64,000 nt of DNA from Micromonospora pallida (lineage in GTDB: Bacteria; Actinomycetota; Actinomycetes; Mycobacteriales; Micromonosporaceae). How positions within the stretch are numbered: the stretch's first letter is position 1; each line of letters opens with the position of its first letter. The stretch is from contig NZ_FMHW01000002.1 in NCBI RefSeq assembly GCF_900090325.1, positions 6,449,001 through 6,513,000 on the forward strand. The letters run 5' to 3'. The notes beneath the pieces were generated by a model, which did no database searches, had not been told where the DNA came from, and saw only the letters and a list, made by a program, of their open reading frames with translations. Positions 25,426-35,285 of this stretch are shown here, in pieces. A program made the position numbers and the translations under genes.

Positions 25426-25699
25426 GGCTGTGGAGAGCCGTTCGGGGCCGCAGAGGCCCGCCCACCGGCCCATCGAATTTCGCTCTGCGCGTACAGGACG
25501 GGTGCCCGGAACACCTCCTGAGCGCGGACGGTTGGGTAAAACGACGCGTACCGGGCTCCGACCGGAGACACACGACCTCAGCGGAGTCGGCTCGCGGCGA
25601 TAGAGTAATGAGGCACGGGCGTCCACCCCGGTCGTCCGCGCACCGGCCCCGCCAAGATCTTGGCTATCAAGGCGCACGGCACGTGAGGAGCACGAGGGC

Positions 25700-28237
25700 A
25701 TGTTCGAGCGGTTCACCGACCGAGCGCGACGGGTTGTCGTCCTGGCCCAGGAAGAGGCCCGGATGCTCAACCACAACTACATCGGTACGGAACACATCCT
25801 GCTGGGCCTGATCCACGAGGGTGAGGGCGTCGCGGCAAAGGCCCTGGAGAGCCTCGGCATCTCCCTCGAGGGCGTCCGCCAGCAGGTCGAGGAGATCATC
25901 GGCCAAGGCCAGCAGGCGCCGAGCGGGCACATCCCGTTCACGCCCCGGGCCAAGAAGGTGCTGGAGCTGTCGCTGCGCGAAGCGCTCCAGCTCGGCCACA
26001 ACTACATCGGCACCGAGCACATCCTGCTCGGCCTGATCCGTGAGGGCGAGGGCGTCGCCGCCCAGGTGCTGGTCAAGCTCGGCGCCGACCTCAACCGGGT
26101 CCGCCAGCAGGTGATCCAGCTCCTCTCCGGCTACCAGGGCAAGGAGCCCGCCGCCGCCGGCACCGCGACCGGTGAGGCCGCGCCGTCGACCAGCCTGGTG
26201 CTGGACCAGTTCGGCCGCAACCTGACCCAGGCCGCCCGTGAGGGCAAGCTCGACCCGGTGATCGGGCGCGAGAAGGAGATCGAGCGGGTCATGCAGGTGC
26301 TGTCCCGCCGTACCAAGAACAACCCGGTCCTGATCGGTGAGCCCGGCGTCGGCAAGACCGCCGTGGTGGAGGGGCTGTCCCAGAAGATCATCAAGGGCGA
26401 GGTGCCCGAGACGCTGAAGGACAAGCAGCTCTACACCCTCGACCTCGGTGCCCTGGTGGCCGGTTCCCGCTACCGCGGTGACTTCGAGGAGCGCCTCAAG
26501 AAGGTGCTCAAGGAGATCCGCACCCGCGGCGACATCATCCTCTTCATCGACGAGATCCACACCCTGGTGGGTGCGGGTGCCGCCGAGGGGGCGATCGACG
26601 CCGCCAGCATCCTCAAGCCGATGCTGGCCCGGGGTGAGCTCCAGACCATCGGTGCCACCACCCTCGACGAGTACCGCAAGCACCTGGAGAAGGACGCCGC
26701 CCTCGAGCGGCGGTTCCAGCCGATCCAGGTGGGTGAGCCCTCGCTGGCCCACACCATCGAGATCCTCAAGGGCCTGCGCGACCGGTACGAGGCACACCAC
26801 CGGGTGAGCATCACCGACGCCGCGCTGGTCGCCGCCGCCACCCTGGCCGACCGGTACATCTCCGACCGCTTCCTGCCGGACAAGGCGATCGACCTGATCG
26901 ACGAGGCCGGCGCCCGGATGCGGATCCGTCGGATGACCGCGCCGCCAGACCTGCGCGACTTCGACGAGCGGATCGCCCAGGTCCGTCGGGACAAGGAGTC
27001 CGCGATCGACGCGCAGGACTTCGAGCGCGCCGCCCAGCTCCGCGACAAGGAGAAGCAGCTCCTCGGCCAGAAGGCCCAGCGGGAGAAGGAGTGGAAGGCG
27101 GGCGACCTGGACGTCGTCAGCGAGGTCGACGACGAGCAGATCGCCGAGGTTCTCGGCAACTGGACCGGCATCCCGGTCTACAAGCTGACCGAGGAGGAGA
27201 CCTCCCGCCTGCTGCGCATGGAGGACGAGCTGCACAAGCGCGTCATCGGCCAGGAGGACGCGGTCAAGGCGGTCTCGAAGGCGATCCGGCGTACCCGGGC
27301 CGGCCTGAAGGACCCGAAGCGGCCGTCCGGCTCGTTCATCTTCGCCGGCCCGTCCGGTGTGGGTAAGACCGAGCTGTCCAAGGCGCTCGCCGAGTTCCTC
27401 TTCGGCAGCGAGGACGCGCTGATCCAGCTCGACATGTCCGAGTTCCACGACCGGTACACCGTGTCGCGGCTGGTCGGTGCCCCTCCCGGCTACGTCGGCT
27501 ACGACGAGGGCGGGCAGCTCACCGAGAAGGTGCGGCGTCGGCCGTTCTCGGTGGTCCTCTTCGACGAGATCGAGAAGGCCCACCCGGACGTGTTCAACAC
27601 GCTGCTCCAGATCCTGGAGGACGGTCGGCTCACCGACGGTCAGGGTCGGATCGTGGACTTCAAGAACACGGTCATCATCCTGACCACCAACCTCGGTACC
27701 CGGGACGTGGCCAAGGCGGTGTCGCTCGGCTTCCAGGCGTCGGAGGACTCCGAGTCCAACTACGACCGGATGAAGCAGAAGGTCAACGACGAGCTGAAGC
27801 AGCACTTCCGGCCCGAGTTCCTCAACCGGATCGACGACACCATCGTCTTCCACCAGCTGCGTCAGCAGGAGATCCTCTCGATCGTGGACATCATGATCGC
27901 CCGGATCGAGACCCAGCTGCGGAACAAGGACATGGGTCTGGAGCTGACCGACAACGCCAAGAAGTACCTGGCCGTCAAGGGCTTCGACCCGGTGCTCGGG
28001 GCGCGTCCGCTGCGTCGCACGATCCAGCGCGACATCGAGGACAACCTCTCCGAGCGGATCCTCTTCAACGAGCTGACCCCCGGTCAGATCGTGGTGGTGG
28101 ACTGCGAGGGCGACCCGGAGAACATCGACAAGTCCAAGCTCGTCTTCCGGGGCGCGGACCGGCCGGCCACCGTGCCGGACGCCGTTCCCGCCGACCTCGG
28201 CGGCACCGCCGCCACGGGCGCGGACGAGGCGGCGTAA
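25700..28237 (+). CDS. clpC: ClpC AAA+ unfoldase
   Basis: 845-residue Hsp100 ATPase that feeds proteins to ClpP. Two ClpN repeats ([22 protein letters not shown] at about 20 and [22 protein letters not shown] at about 95). First AAA+ module with Walker A GEPGVGKT near residue 214 and [18 protein letters not shown]-type coiled coil near 430-460; ClpP-dependent second module with GPSGVGKT near 550 and [13 protein letters not shown]. The C-terminal extension matches ClpC1 proteins. Close to Rv3596c in size and setting. The stop is followed by a textbook terminator. Confidence 0.98.
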   Translation: MFERFTDRARRVVVLAQEEARMLNHNYIGTEHILLGLIHEGEGVAAKALESLGISLEGVRQQVEEIIGQGQQAPSGHIPFTPRAKKVLELSLREALQLGHNYIGTEHILLGLIREGEGVAAQVLVKLGADLNRVRQQVIQLLSGYQGKEPAAAGTATGEAAPSTSLVLDQFGRNLTQAAREGKLDPVIGREKEIERVMQVLSRRTKNNPVLIGEPGVGKTAVVEGLSQKIIKGEVPETLKDKQLYTLDLGALVAGSRYRGDFEERLKKVLKEIRTRGDIILFIDEIHTLVGAGAAEGAIDAASILKPMLARGELQTIGATTLDEYRKHLEKDAALERRFQPIQVGEPSLAHTIEILKGLRDRYEAHHRVSITDAALVAAATLADRYISDRFLPDKAIDLIDEAGARMRIRRMTAPPDLRDFDERIAQVRRDKESAIDAQDFERAAQLRDKEKQLLGQKAQREKEWKAGDLDVVSEVDDEQIAEVLGNWTGIPVYKLTEEETSRLLRMEDELHKRVIGQEDAVKAVSKAIRRTRAGLKDPKRPSGSFIFAGPSGVGKTELSKALAEFLFGSEDALIQLDMSEFHDRYTVSRLVGAPPGYVGYDEGGQLTEKVRRRPFSVVLFDEIEKAHPDVFNTLLQILEDGRLTDGQGRIVDFKNTVIILTTNLGTRDVAKAVSLGFQASEDSESNYDRMKQKVNDELKQHFRPEFLNRIDDTIVFHQLRQQEILSIVDIMIARIETQLRNKDMGLELTDNAKKYLAVKGFDPVLGARPLRRTIQRDIEDNLSERILFNELTPGQIVVVDCEGDPENIDKSKLVFRGADRPATVPDAVPADLGGTAATGADEAA

Positions 28238-28285
28238 CGGTCGGACCCCGACAGGTCTCACCACCTGCGGAACGACGATCAACCG

Positions 28286-28329
28286 GAGCGAGGGCCCGGC
28301 GGCGCAAGCCGCCGGGCCCTCGCTCTTTT
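28286..28329 (+). terminator. Intrinsic terminator after clpC
   Basis: A perfect 18-bp stem (28286-28303 with 28308-28325), loop GCAA, followed by TTTT. Confidence 0.95.
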
Positions 28330-28330
28330 C

Positions 28331-28450
28331 GCATCCGCCGGAGGCTGCTCGCATCCGCCGGAGGCTGCTCGCATCCGCCGGAGGCTGCTCGCATCCGCCG
28401 GAGGCTGCTCGCATCCGCCGGAGGCTGCTCGCATCCGCCCGAGGCTGCGC
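28331..28450. repeat. Six tandem copies of a 20-bp unit
   Basis: Unit GCATCCGCCGGAGGCTGCTC: five identical copies (28331-28430) and a sixth with changes (28431-28450). It begins directly after the clpC terminator. No spacers, so not a CRISPR. Confidence 0.95.
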
Positions 28451-28454
28451 CACG

Positions 28455-28550
28455 TGGTAGCAGGGGTCCCCTGTTACCGCTTTTTGAGTAGCAGGGGACC
28501 CCTGCAACCACCCAGCGGCAGCGTAACCACGCTTCTGGTAGTGGTTACGC
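28455..28550. repeat. Dispersed 56-bp palindromic element, copy A, plus adjacent hairpin
   Basis: 28455-28510 begins TGGTAGCAGGGG and ends CCCCTGCAACCA. It holds two inner near-palindromes CAGGGGTCCCCTG and CAGGGGACCCCTG. A related 56-bp copy lies at 31508-31563. Immediately after copy A a separate hairpin GCGTAACCAC / GTGGTTACGC (28521-28550) lies just before the mutY stop. Confidence 0.85.
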
Positions 28551-28564
28551 CCCCGGCAACCGCC

Positions 28565-29473
28565 TCAGGCGAGGTTCTGGCCGACCGGTGCGGGGGTATC
28601 GCCGGCCAGGCGGTAGGTGGCTTCGCCGGCCGGTTCGACCAGACCGTCGGTGACCAGGGCGGCCAGGGCGCGGGAGCGCTGCACGTCGTCGGACCAGACC
28701 TGGTCCAGCCGGACGCGGGGCACCGGGCCGATGGCCTCCCGCAACACCGCGAGCAGCAGTCCGCGTACCTGCCGGTCGGTGCCGGCGTACCGCTGGGGAC
28801 GACGGGTCGGTCCGGTCGGCGCCTCCTGTCCGGAGGCCCGCCAGGCGCAGACCGACGCCACCGGGCAGACCGCGCAGCGTGGCGACCGGGCGGTGCAGAC
28901 CACCGCGCCCAACTCCATGAAGGCCGCGCTCGCCAACGCGGCGGCGGCCGGCTCGACCGGTAGCAGTTCCTCGGTCGCCACCAGGTCGGCCGGGCGGGTG
29001 GTCGGGCCGGCGTCCGGCTCCCCGGCCACCGCCCGCGCCACCACCCGCCGGACGTTGGTGTCCACCACCGGGTGCCGCTGCCCGAACGCGAAGGCCGCCA
29101 CGGCCCGCCCGGTGTACGTCCCGACGCCGGGCAGGGCGAGCAACTGGTCCAGCCGGTCCGGCACCGCGCCGCCGTGCCGTTCCACCAGGGCCACCGCGCA
29201 CTCGTGCAGGCGTACCGCCCGACGGGGATAGCCGAGCCGTCCCCACATCCGGATCGCGTCGGCGGGGCTCTCGGCGGCCAGGGCGGCCGGCACCGGCCAC
29301 CGGGCCAGCCACGCCTCCCAGGCCGGCAGCACCCGCACCACCGGGGTCTGCTGCAACATGACCTCGCTGACCAGGATCGCCCAGGGGCTCACGTCGGGGC
29401 CGCGCCACGGCAGGTCGCGGGCGTTCTGCTCGTACCACCGGCTGACCCGGTCGGCGAAACTCTGTTCTGTCAT
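28565..29473 (-). CDS. mutY: A/G-specific adenine glycosylase
   Basis: Removes adenine mispaired with 8-oxoguanine. 302 residues with catalytic Glu in SEVMLQQTPV, helix-hairpin-helix LPGVGTYTGRAVAAFAF, catalytic Asp in VVDTNVRRV, and the 4Fe-4S ligands C-x6-C-x2-C-x5-C (CTARSPRCAVCPVASVC). The C-terminal 8-oxoG-recognition domain is short, as in mycobacterial MutY. A second motif, FMELGAVVC, precedes the cluster. Confidence 0.95.
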   Translation of the reverse strand: MTEQSFADRVSRWYEQNARDLPWRGPDVSPWAILVSEVMLQQTPVVRVLPAWEAWLARWPVPAALAAESPADAIRMWGRLGYPRRAVRLHECAVALVERHGGAVPDRLDQLLALPGVGTYTGRAVAAFAFGQRHPVVDTNVRRVVARAVAGEPDAGPTTRPADLVATEELLPVEPAAAALASAAFMELGAVVCTARSPRCAVCPVASVCAWRASGQEAPTGPTRRPQRYAGTDRQVRGLLLAVLREAIGPVPRVRLDQVWSDDVQRSRALAALVTDGLVEPAGEATYRLAGDTPAPVGQNLA

Positions 29474-29568
29474 CGCGCCGCCGATGATGTCACGTCCGGT
29501 GCGTCCCGCAGCGTGGGCGGTCCGGGGCGGTCTCCGCCGTACCCGCCCCGATCAGGGAGAATGCCGGA

Positions 29569-30081
29569 ATGAACGAGCTCGCGATCACCGTCATCGGCCG
29601 GGACCGGCCGGGCATCGTGGCCGACGTCGCGGAGGTGCTCTCCGGGCTCGGCGCGAACCTGACCGACTCGACGATGACCCGGCTGCGCGGCCACTTCGCG
29701 ATGACCCTGGTCTGCGTCGGCCCGACCGCCGCCGAGGTCGAGGCCGCGCTCACCCCGCTCGTCGCCGGTGGGCAGCTCCTGGCGAGCGTACGGGCGGTCA
29801 CCCCGGACGGCACCACGGCCCAGCCCGGCGAGCCGTACGTGATGGCGGTGCACGGCGCGGACCGGCTCGGCATCGTGGCGGCGACGACCCGGGCGCTGGC
29901 CGACGTCGGCGGCAACGTCACCGACCTGACCACCCGGCTGACCGGGGACCTCTACGTGGTGGTCGCCGAGGTAGACCTGCCGCCCGGCGCGGCCGACCGG
30001 CTGCGGGAGCGGCTCGCCCGGACGGCCGCCGACCTTGGCGTCGAAGTGACACTCCGCCCGGCCGACCCGGATCTGCTGTGA
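29569..30081 (+). CDS. Double ACT-domain protein (GcvR-like)
   Basis: 170 residues made of two ACT domains: ITVIGRDRPGIVADVAEVLSG at the N-terminus and YVMAVHGADRLGIVAATTRALADVGGNVTDL near residue 85. ACT domains bind amino acids; GcvR-type proteins regulate glycine metabolism. There is no catalytic or DNA-binding part. GTGA overlap with the deformylase gene makes a two-gene unit. Ligand and target unknown. Confidence 0.85.
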   Translation: MNELAITVIGRDRPGIVADVAEVLSGLGANLTDSTMTRLRGHFAMTLVCVGPTAAEVEAALTPLVAGGQLLASVRAVTPDGTTAQPGEPYVMAVHGADRLGIVAATTRALADVGGNVTDLTTRLTGDLYVVVAEVDLPPGAADRLRERLARTAADLGVEVTLRPADPDLL

Positions 30082-30638
30082 CCACGCAGGTCACCGGCCT
30101 GGACGGCTGGACACCGGAGGAATTGGCCGTACCGGGTGCGGAGCGGCCGGTGGTGACCGCGCCGCACGCGGTGCTCAGCCGGGCCGGTGCCGAGGTCGAC
30201 CCGACCTCCGACGAGGTGGTACGCCTCGCCGCCGACCTGATCGCCACGATGCGGGTCTCCCCGGGCTGTGTCGGGCTGGCCGCGCCACAGATCGGGGTGA
30301 ATGCCCAGGTCTTCGCGGTCGACGTGACCGGTCATCCGAAGTCGGTGACCGTGCACGGCACGTTCGTGCTCTGCAACGCCCGGGTGGTCGAGGCCAGCCG
30401 GTGGAAGGCCGGCCGGGAGGGGTGCATGTCGGTGCCCGACCTCACCGGTGACGTCAAGCGGGCCGGCCGGCTGGTGGTGGAGGGGACGCTCCCCGGCACC
30501 GACCGTACGGTGCGGCTCGCCACCGACGGCTTCGAGGCCCGCGCCCTGCAACACGAGATTGACCACTGTGCCGGTCTGCTCTTCCTCGACCGGGTGGCCG
30601 GCGCGCACGCGATCTACCAACGCAAGGTCTACCTCTGA
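30078..30638 (+). CDS. def: Peptide deformylase
   Basis: Removes the formyl group from nascent proteins. All three motifs are present in 186 residues: GCVGLAAPQIGV, EGCMSVP (metal Cys) and QHEIDHCAGLLFLDR (two metal His and catalytic Glu). GTG 30078 overlaps the preceding stop. The N-terminal stretch of 30 residues before the core is longer than in E. coli. Confidence 0.95.
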   Translation: MTTQVTGLDGWTPEELAVPGAERPVVTAPHAVLSRAGAEVDPTSDEVVRLAADLIATMRVSPGCVGLAAPQIGVNAQVFAVDVTGHPKSVTVHGTFVLCNARVVEASRWKAGREGCMSVPDLTGDVKRAGRLVVEGTLPGTDRTVRLATDGFEARALQHEIDHCAGLLFLDRVAGAHAIYQRKVYL

Positions 30639-30726
30639 ACGCCGGAGAGGTTGGCGCGGTGAGCCGTTCCCGCTCCGGCGCGTCGTGCCCGGTCGGTGAC
30701 CGCTGCGCCGCTACCGTGGGGGCATC

Positions 30727-31461
30727 ATGCGTCTGACGGTTGGCCCCCTGCCGCCCGCCGTGTACTGGCGGCGTCGTGCCGTCGTACTCGGAGCGGGATT
30801 TCTGTTCCTGGTTGTCGTGCTCTACTCGTGCACCGTGTCGAGCGACAAGACCGCGAGCCCGGAGCGGTAACCCTCACCGACAGCGCCGGCGGGTGAGCCG
30901 GCCCCGAGCGGTTCGGTGCTGACCCCCCAGTCAGGCGAGCCGCCGGCGTCCGCCGAACCCGACCCTGGCGATGGTCCGGCCGGGGGCGGTCCGGGGGGCG
31001 GCGGCGACCCGACGCCCAGTGACGCGCCGGACTCCGATGCACCCGTCGTGCCGGCCGGCGACGGTGCCGGTTGCACCGACGCCGAGATCTCGGTGACCCC
31101 GGTGGTGGCGCCGAGCTCGGTCCGCTCCGGCGGCTCGGTAGACCTGCAACTCAGGATCAAGAACATCTCGGACCGGACGTGCCGCCGGGACGTCGGCGCG
31201 GACCTCCAGGAACTCTTCGTCAAGTCCGGTGCGGAGAAGGTGTGGTCCTCCGACACCTGCGGCACCGCGAAGGGCTCGGACGTGCAGTCCTTCACCCCCA
31301 ACTTCGAACGGTCGTACCAGGTGACCTGGAACGGGCAGGACGTCAGCCAGTGCGCCAACGGGGTGGCTAACGGAAAGCCGGCACCGGCCGGGACGTACCA
31401 GGTCTTCGGTCGGCTCGACACCAAGCTCAGCAGCCCGGTGAAGCTCACCATCACCAACTGA
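30727..31461 (+). pseudogene. Exported membrane-anchored protein gene interrupted by an in-frame TAA
   Basis: From ATG 30727 the frame encodes MRLTVGPLPPAVYWRRRAVV and then a membrane helix, reaching TAA at 30868-30870 after 47 codons. The same frame then stays open to 31461, giving a Pro/Ser/Gly linker and a folded domain (residues CTDAEISVTPVV ... LQLRIKNISDRTCRRDVGADLQ ... DTCGTAKG ... YQVTWNGQDVSQCANG) with four Cys. The linker continues naturally across the stop, and the second part alone (GTG 30916) has no export signal. So a single gene has apparently been broken by one base change, unless TAA is read through or is a sequencing error. Confidence 0.75.
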
Positions 31462-31507
31462 TCCCCCGGGACGACCCCTCCCTGCTGGGGAGGAACGTGC
31501 CCTCGGG

Positions 31508-31563
31508 TGGTAGCAGGGGACCCCTGCACGCCAGAAATGAGTAACAGGGGTCCCCTGCTACCA
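31508..31563. repeat. Dispersed 56-bp palindromic element, copy B
   Basis: Starts TGGTAGCAGGGG and ends CCCCTGCTACCA with near-palindromes CAGGGGACCCCTG and CAGGGGTCCCCTG inside; same length and plan as the element at 28455-28510. It lies between convergent genes (the interrupted gene and disA). Confidence 0.85.
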
Positions 31564-31582
31564 CCTGACGGGGTGGAGCGGG

Positions 31583-32773
31583 TCAGACGTAGCGTTCCAG
31601 GATCGAGGCCTCGGCCAGTCGGGAGAGTCCTTCCCGTACGCCCCGGGCCCGGGCGTCGCCGACCCCCTCGACGGCCTGGAGGTCCTCCACGGTCGCCCCG
31701 AGTAGCCGCTGGAGGCTGCCGAAGTGCAGCACCAGCCGGTCGACGATGGACACCGGCAGGCGGGGCACCTTGGCCAGCAGCCGGAAGCCGCGCGGGCTGA
31801 CCGCCGCTTCCAGCGCGTCGGAGGCGCCCGGGTAGCCGATCGCCTTGGCGACCGCGACCAGGTCGATGAGTTCGGTCGCCCCGAGCAGGTCCAGCTCGAC
31901 CAGGGCCTCGTCCAGGGTGCGGGACTTGCGCCCGCTGGGGAGGTAGTCCCGGATGACCAGGGTGCGGTCGGCGTCCACCCCGGCCATCAGCTCGTCGAGC
32001 TGGAGCGCGAGCAGTCGGCCGTCGGTGCCCAGTTCGACCACGTAACCGGCGATCTCGTCGGCGATCCGGCGGACCATCTCCAGCCGCTGCACCACCGCCA
32101 CCGCGTCCCGGACGGTGACCAGGTCCTCGATCTCCAGCGCGGAGAGGGTGCCGGAGACCTCGTCCAGCCGCAGCTTGTAGCGCTCCAGCGTGGCCAGTGC
32201 CTGGTTGGCCCGGGACAGGATGGCCGCCGAGTCGTCCAGCACGTGCCGCTGGCCGTTGACGTAGAGGCTGATGATCCGCATCGACTGGCTGACCGAGATG
32301 ACCGGGTACCCGGTCTGCCGGGCCACCCGCTCGGCGGTGCGGTGCCGGGTGCCCGACTCCTCGGTCGGGATGGACGGATCGGGCATCAGGTGCACGGCTG
32401 CCCGGACGATCCGGGTGCCGTCGCTGGAGAGCACCACCGCGCCGTCCATCTTGCAGAGTTCCCGGATGCGGGTGGCGGAGAACTCGACGTCCAGCGGGAA
32501 ACCGCCGGTGCAGAGCGTCTCGACGGTCTTGTCGTACCCCAGGACGATCAGCGCGCCGGTACGGCCGCGCAGGATGCGCTCCAGACCGTCGCGGAGCGCG
32601 GTGCCGGGTGCCATCAGGGCGAGGTTCGCCCGGAGCGGATCACCCCCGGCGCCGACGGTGCTCGGGACGCCGGTCACGCTGACGCTGATCGGTCGTGCCG
32701 GCGAACCCACGGGGCCGCTGCGGACGTGGAGAGTCGCGCCGGCTGGCTTGCTGGCATCGCGGTCGATCGGCAC
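31583..32773 (-). CDS. disA: DNA integrity scanning diadenylate cyclase
   Basis: Makes cyclic di-AMP from two ATP and scans DNA. 396 residues: DAC domain with the DGAVVLS and GTRHRTAER motifs (about residues 110 and 142), a central helical domain and C-terminal helix-hairpin-helix repeats ([16 protein letters not shown]). It lies downstream of radA, 113 bases away and in the same direction. RadA inhibits DisA in mycobacteria, so the pair is probably functional. A 40-residue N-terminal extension precedes the DAC domain. Confidence 0.97.
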   Translation of the reverse strand: MPIDRDASKPAGATLHVRSGPVGSPARPISVSVTGVPSTVGAGGDPLRANLALMAPGTALRDGLERILRGRTGALIVLGYDKTVETLCTGGFPLDVEFSATRIRELCKMDGAVVLSSDGTRIVRAAVHLMPDPSIPTEESGTRHRTAERVARQTGYPVISVSQSMRIISLYVNGQRHVLDDSAAILSRANQALATLERYKLRLDEVSGTLSALEIEDLVTVRDAVAVVQRLEMVRRIADEIAGYVVELGTDGRLLALQLDELMAGVDADRTLVIRDYLPSGRKSRTLDEALVELDLLGATELIDLVAVAKAIGYPGASDALEAAVSPRGFRLLAKVPRLPVSIVDRLVLHFGSLQRLLGATVEDLQAVEGVGDARARGVREGLSRLAEASILERYV

Positions 32774-32886
32774 GCGGACAGTCTACGGACTGCCGTGCGT
32801 TGGGTGCTGCGGCGGTTACTGTGATGTGCCACGTGCCCGACTCCCCTCACCTGCGACAGCGCGGTCGTACCCCGGGAGGCCGACCA

Positions 32887-34338
32887 TCATTCCGCCGAGG
32901 CCCGGGCGGCGCACTGCAACGCCGACCGTACGTCGGCCACCTCGATTACCTGCATGTTCTCCGGTCCGCTGACGCCCGAGGCGCCCGGCCCACAGCCGGT
33001 GGGCACCAGGGCCAGCCGGAACCCGAGTCGGGCCGCCTCGGCCAGCCGGCGCGGGACCGCGCCGACCCGGCGTACCTCGCCGGTCAGGCCCACCTCGCCG
33101 ATCGCCACCAGGTGCGGGGCGATGGCCAGGTTGAGCCCGCCCGAGGCGACCGCGAGCGCCACCGCCAGGTCGGCGGCCGGCTCGACCACCCGGATGCCGC
33201 CGACCGTCGCCGCGAAGACCTCCCGGTCGTGCAGGGTCAGCCGCTCGGTGCGCCGCTGGAGCACGGCGAGCACCATGGCCAGCCGGGCGCCGTCCAACCC
33301 GGAGACGGTACGCCGGGGCGAGCCGGCCACCGTGGCCCCGATCAGCGCCTGGACCTCGGTGACCAGCGCGCGCCGCCCTTCCATCGCCACCGTCACGCAG
33401 GTGCCTGGCACGGGTTCGGCGTAGCGGGTCAGGAACAGCCCGGACGGGTCGGCGAGGCTGCTGATGCCCCGCTCGTGCATCTCGAAGCAGCCGACCTCGT
33501 CGGCCGCGCCGAAGCGGTTCTTCACGCCCCGGACCAGTCGCAGCGAGGAGTGCTTGTCGCCCTCGAAGTGCAGCACCACGTCGACCAGGTGCTCCAGCAC
33601 CCGGGGGCCGGCGACCTGGCCGTCCTTGGTGACGTGGCCGACCAGGACGGTGGCGATGCCGCGCTCCTTGGCCACCGCGACCAGCGCGGCGGTGACCGCG
33701 CGCACCTGGGTCACCCCACCGGGGACGCCGTCGGTACCCGGGGTGGAGATGGTCTGCACCGAGTCGAGCACCAGCAACCCGGGCTTGACCGCGTCCAGGT
33801 GCCCGAGCACCGCGCCGAGGTCGCTCTCGGCGGCAAGGTAGAGCTGGTCGTGCAGGGCGTCCATCCGTTCGGCCCGCAGCCGCACCTGGCTGACCGACTC
33901 CTCGCCGCTGACCACCAGCGAGGGGCTGCCGGCACCGGCGGCCCACTGCTGGGCCACGTCGAGCAGCAGGGTGGACTTGCCGACCCCGGGCTCGCCGGCG
34001 AGCAGCACCACCGCACCGGGCACCAGACCACCGCCGAGCACCCGGTCCAACTCGGCCACACCGGTCGGACGGGCCTTGGCGGGGGCGGCGCTGATGGTGG
34101 CGATCGGCCGGGCCGGCTCGGCGGGCATCCGGGAACTGACCACCCGACCGGAAACCGTCGGGCCGGTGAGCGTGCACTCGACCACCGAACCCCACTCGCC
34201 GCACTCCGGGCAGCGCCCGACCCACTTCGGCGGCTGGTGGCCGCAGGCGTCGCACTCGTACGCGGGGCGGGGCTCGCGGGCCGCCCGGGAGCGGGCGGAA
34301 CCGGTCGCGCCGCGCGGGGTCGCTCGGGAGGTCGTCAC
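32887..34338 (-). CDS. radA: RadA DNA repair ATPase (branch migration)
   Basis: 483 residues: C4 zinc finger YECDACGHQPPKWVGRCPEC near residue 27, Walker A LLAGEPGVGKST near 112, Walker B LLVLDSVQT, RadA-specific KNRFGAADEVGCFEM, and a Lon-protease-like C-terminal domain. It lies upstream of disA in the same direction. Confidence 0.97.
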   Translation of the reverse strand: MTTSRATPRGATGSARSRAAREPRPAYECDACGHQPPKWVGRCPECGEWGSVVECTLTGPTVSGRVVSSRMPAEPARPIATISAAPAKARPTGVAELDRVLGGGLVPGAVVLLAGEPGVGKSTLLLDVAQQWAAGAGSPSLVVSGEESVSQVRLRAERMDALHDQLYLAAESDLGAVLGHLDAVKPGLLVLDSVQTISTPGTDGVPGGVTQVRAVTAALVAVAKERGIATVLVGHVTKDGQVAGPRVLEHLVDVVLHFEGDKHSSLRLVRGVKNRFGAADEVGCFEMHERGISSLADPSGLFLTRYAEPVPGTCVTVAMEGRRALVTEVQALIGATVAGSPRRTVSGLDGARLAMVLAVLQRRTERLTLHDREVFAATVGGIRVVEPAADLAVALAVASGGLNLAIAPHLVAIGEVGLTGEVRRVGAVPRRLAEAARLGFRLALVPTGCGPGASGVSGPENMQVIEVADVRSALQCAARASAE

Positions 34339-34427
34339 ACCAGGACGTTAGCCAACCCGTACGACGAGAACACCGCCGGCATGGGCCACGCCACGCCGAC
34401 GGTGTTCGGTGATCAGGGGGGAGGGGC

Positions 34428-35147
34428 TCAGTGGCCGCCCTCCTCCTCGCCGCCGCCGTGCCGCTCGATGATCGGCGACGGCGGGGCCTGCGGCGACAGC
34501 GGTACGCCGACCGGCGCCAGCGTGCTGACCTGCTTGCCGTTGCCGAAGTCGAAGACCACGTTGACCTGCTGGCCCGGACGCAGCTCCTCGTTCAGGCCGA
34601 TGAGCTGGAAGAACCGACCGCCCTGCTGGTTGAGCTGGGCGTACCCGTGCGGCGGGATGTCGACGGTGGCCGGCGCGCCGGCCGGGGCCGGCTCGGTCGG
34701 CGCGGGGCTGGCCTCGCTCGGCGACGGGCTCGCCTCACCCGTGGGGCTGGCCGAAACCGTGGGGCTGGCCGGGGCGGACGGGCTGGGCATGGCCGGCGCG
34801 CTCGGGCTCGCGGACGGGGATGCGCCGGCCCCGGCCAACACGATCTCCCGTGCGCTGTCGGTGCTGACGGTGACCGTCACCGGCTCCGCCGTGTCGTTGT
34901 AGAGCACCACGCTCAGCGGCGCGTTGCCGCCGGCCGGATAGCCCTCGCCGCCCGGGAAGTCGACCACCAGGCCGCGGACGAGGTACTTGCCGTCCGCAGT
35001 GCCGGTGTTGATGCCCTGGACCGACGGTTGCTTGACGGCGGTCTCGGCGATCTGCCCGGTACCACAGCCGGACACCAGCAGGCCCGTCGCCGCCGCACCG
35101 GCCAGCAGCACGGCCGCCCGTCGGGAGCCCCTGATCGAGCGCGTCAC
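34428..35147 (-). CDS. lpqE: LpqE-like lipoprotein
   Basis: 239 residues from GTG 35147 (AGGAGG 7 nt upstream). Lipobox LVSGC (Cys about 28) is followed by GTGQIAETAVKQPSVQG, matching the start of mature LpqE (Rv3584, beside radA in M. tuberculosis). The core resembles PCu(A)C/DUF461-like beta proteins. A Ser/Pro/Ala-rich insertion (about residues 108-165) splits it, and the tail is HGGGEEEGGH. Envelope-located, role unknown. Confidence 0.8.
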   Translation of the reverse strand: MTRSIRGSRRAAVLLAGAAATGLLVSGCGTGQIAETAVKQPSVQGINTGTADGKYLVRGLVVDFPGGEGYPAGGNAPLSVVLYNDTAEPVTVTVSTDSAREIVLAGAGASPSASPSAPAMPSPSAPASPTVSASPTGEASPSPSEASPAPTEPAPAGAPATVDIPPHGYAQLNQQGGRFFQLIGLNEELRPGQQVNVVFDFGNGKQVSTLAPVGVPLSPQAPPSPIIERHGGGEEEGGH

Positions 35148-35285
35148 GTCGCGTCCTCCTCGTTGCGATCCCCACCCGGGGCGTACCGGGCGCGGTGGCC
35201 ATACCCGCGCAGACCGCGCTCCAGCGTAGTTGGACCTGATCGAGCCGTGCACGCGACCCGGCAATGCCCGGTCCCCGACCACGGA

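Larger units (their letters stand above)
25067..25699. other. Gene-poor stretch upstream of clpC
   Basis: About 630 bases with no supported gene. It holds a 12-bp-period tandem repeat (25182-25304), two DnaA boxes (25395-25425) and the clpC 5' region, where TAGAGT (25603-25608) is the best -10 candidate. Frames crossing it encode only repeat peptides such as (DGGT)n or (VPPS)n. Confidence 0.6.

Noticed and set aside
25106..25776. Minus-strand open frames with DGGT or similar repeats in the clpC upstream gap
   Set aside because: Entirely explained by the 12-bp repeat; no signal peptide, domain or ribosome site.
28331..28450. Possible CRISPR array
   Set aside because: Units are contiguous 20-bp repeats with no spacers and no cas genes nearby.
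25667..28507. Minus-strand open frame of 946 codons opposite clpC
   Set aside because: Shadow of clpC with a repeated Arg-Met-Arg-Ala peptide from the tandem repeat; no supported family.
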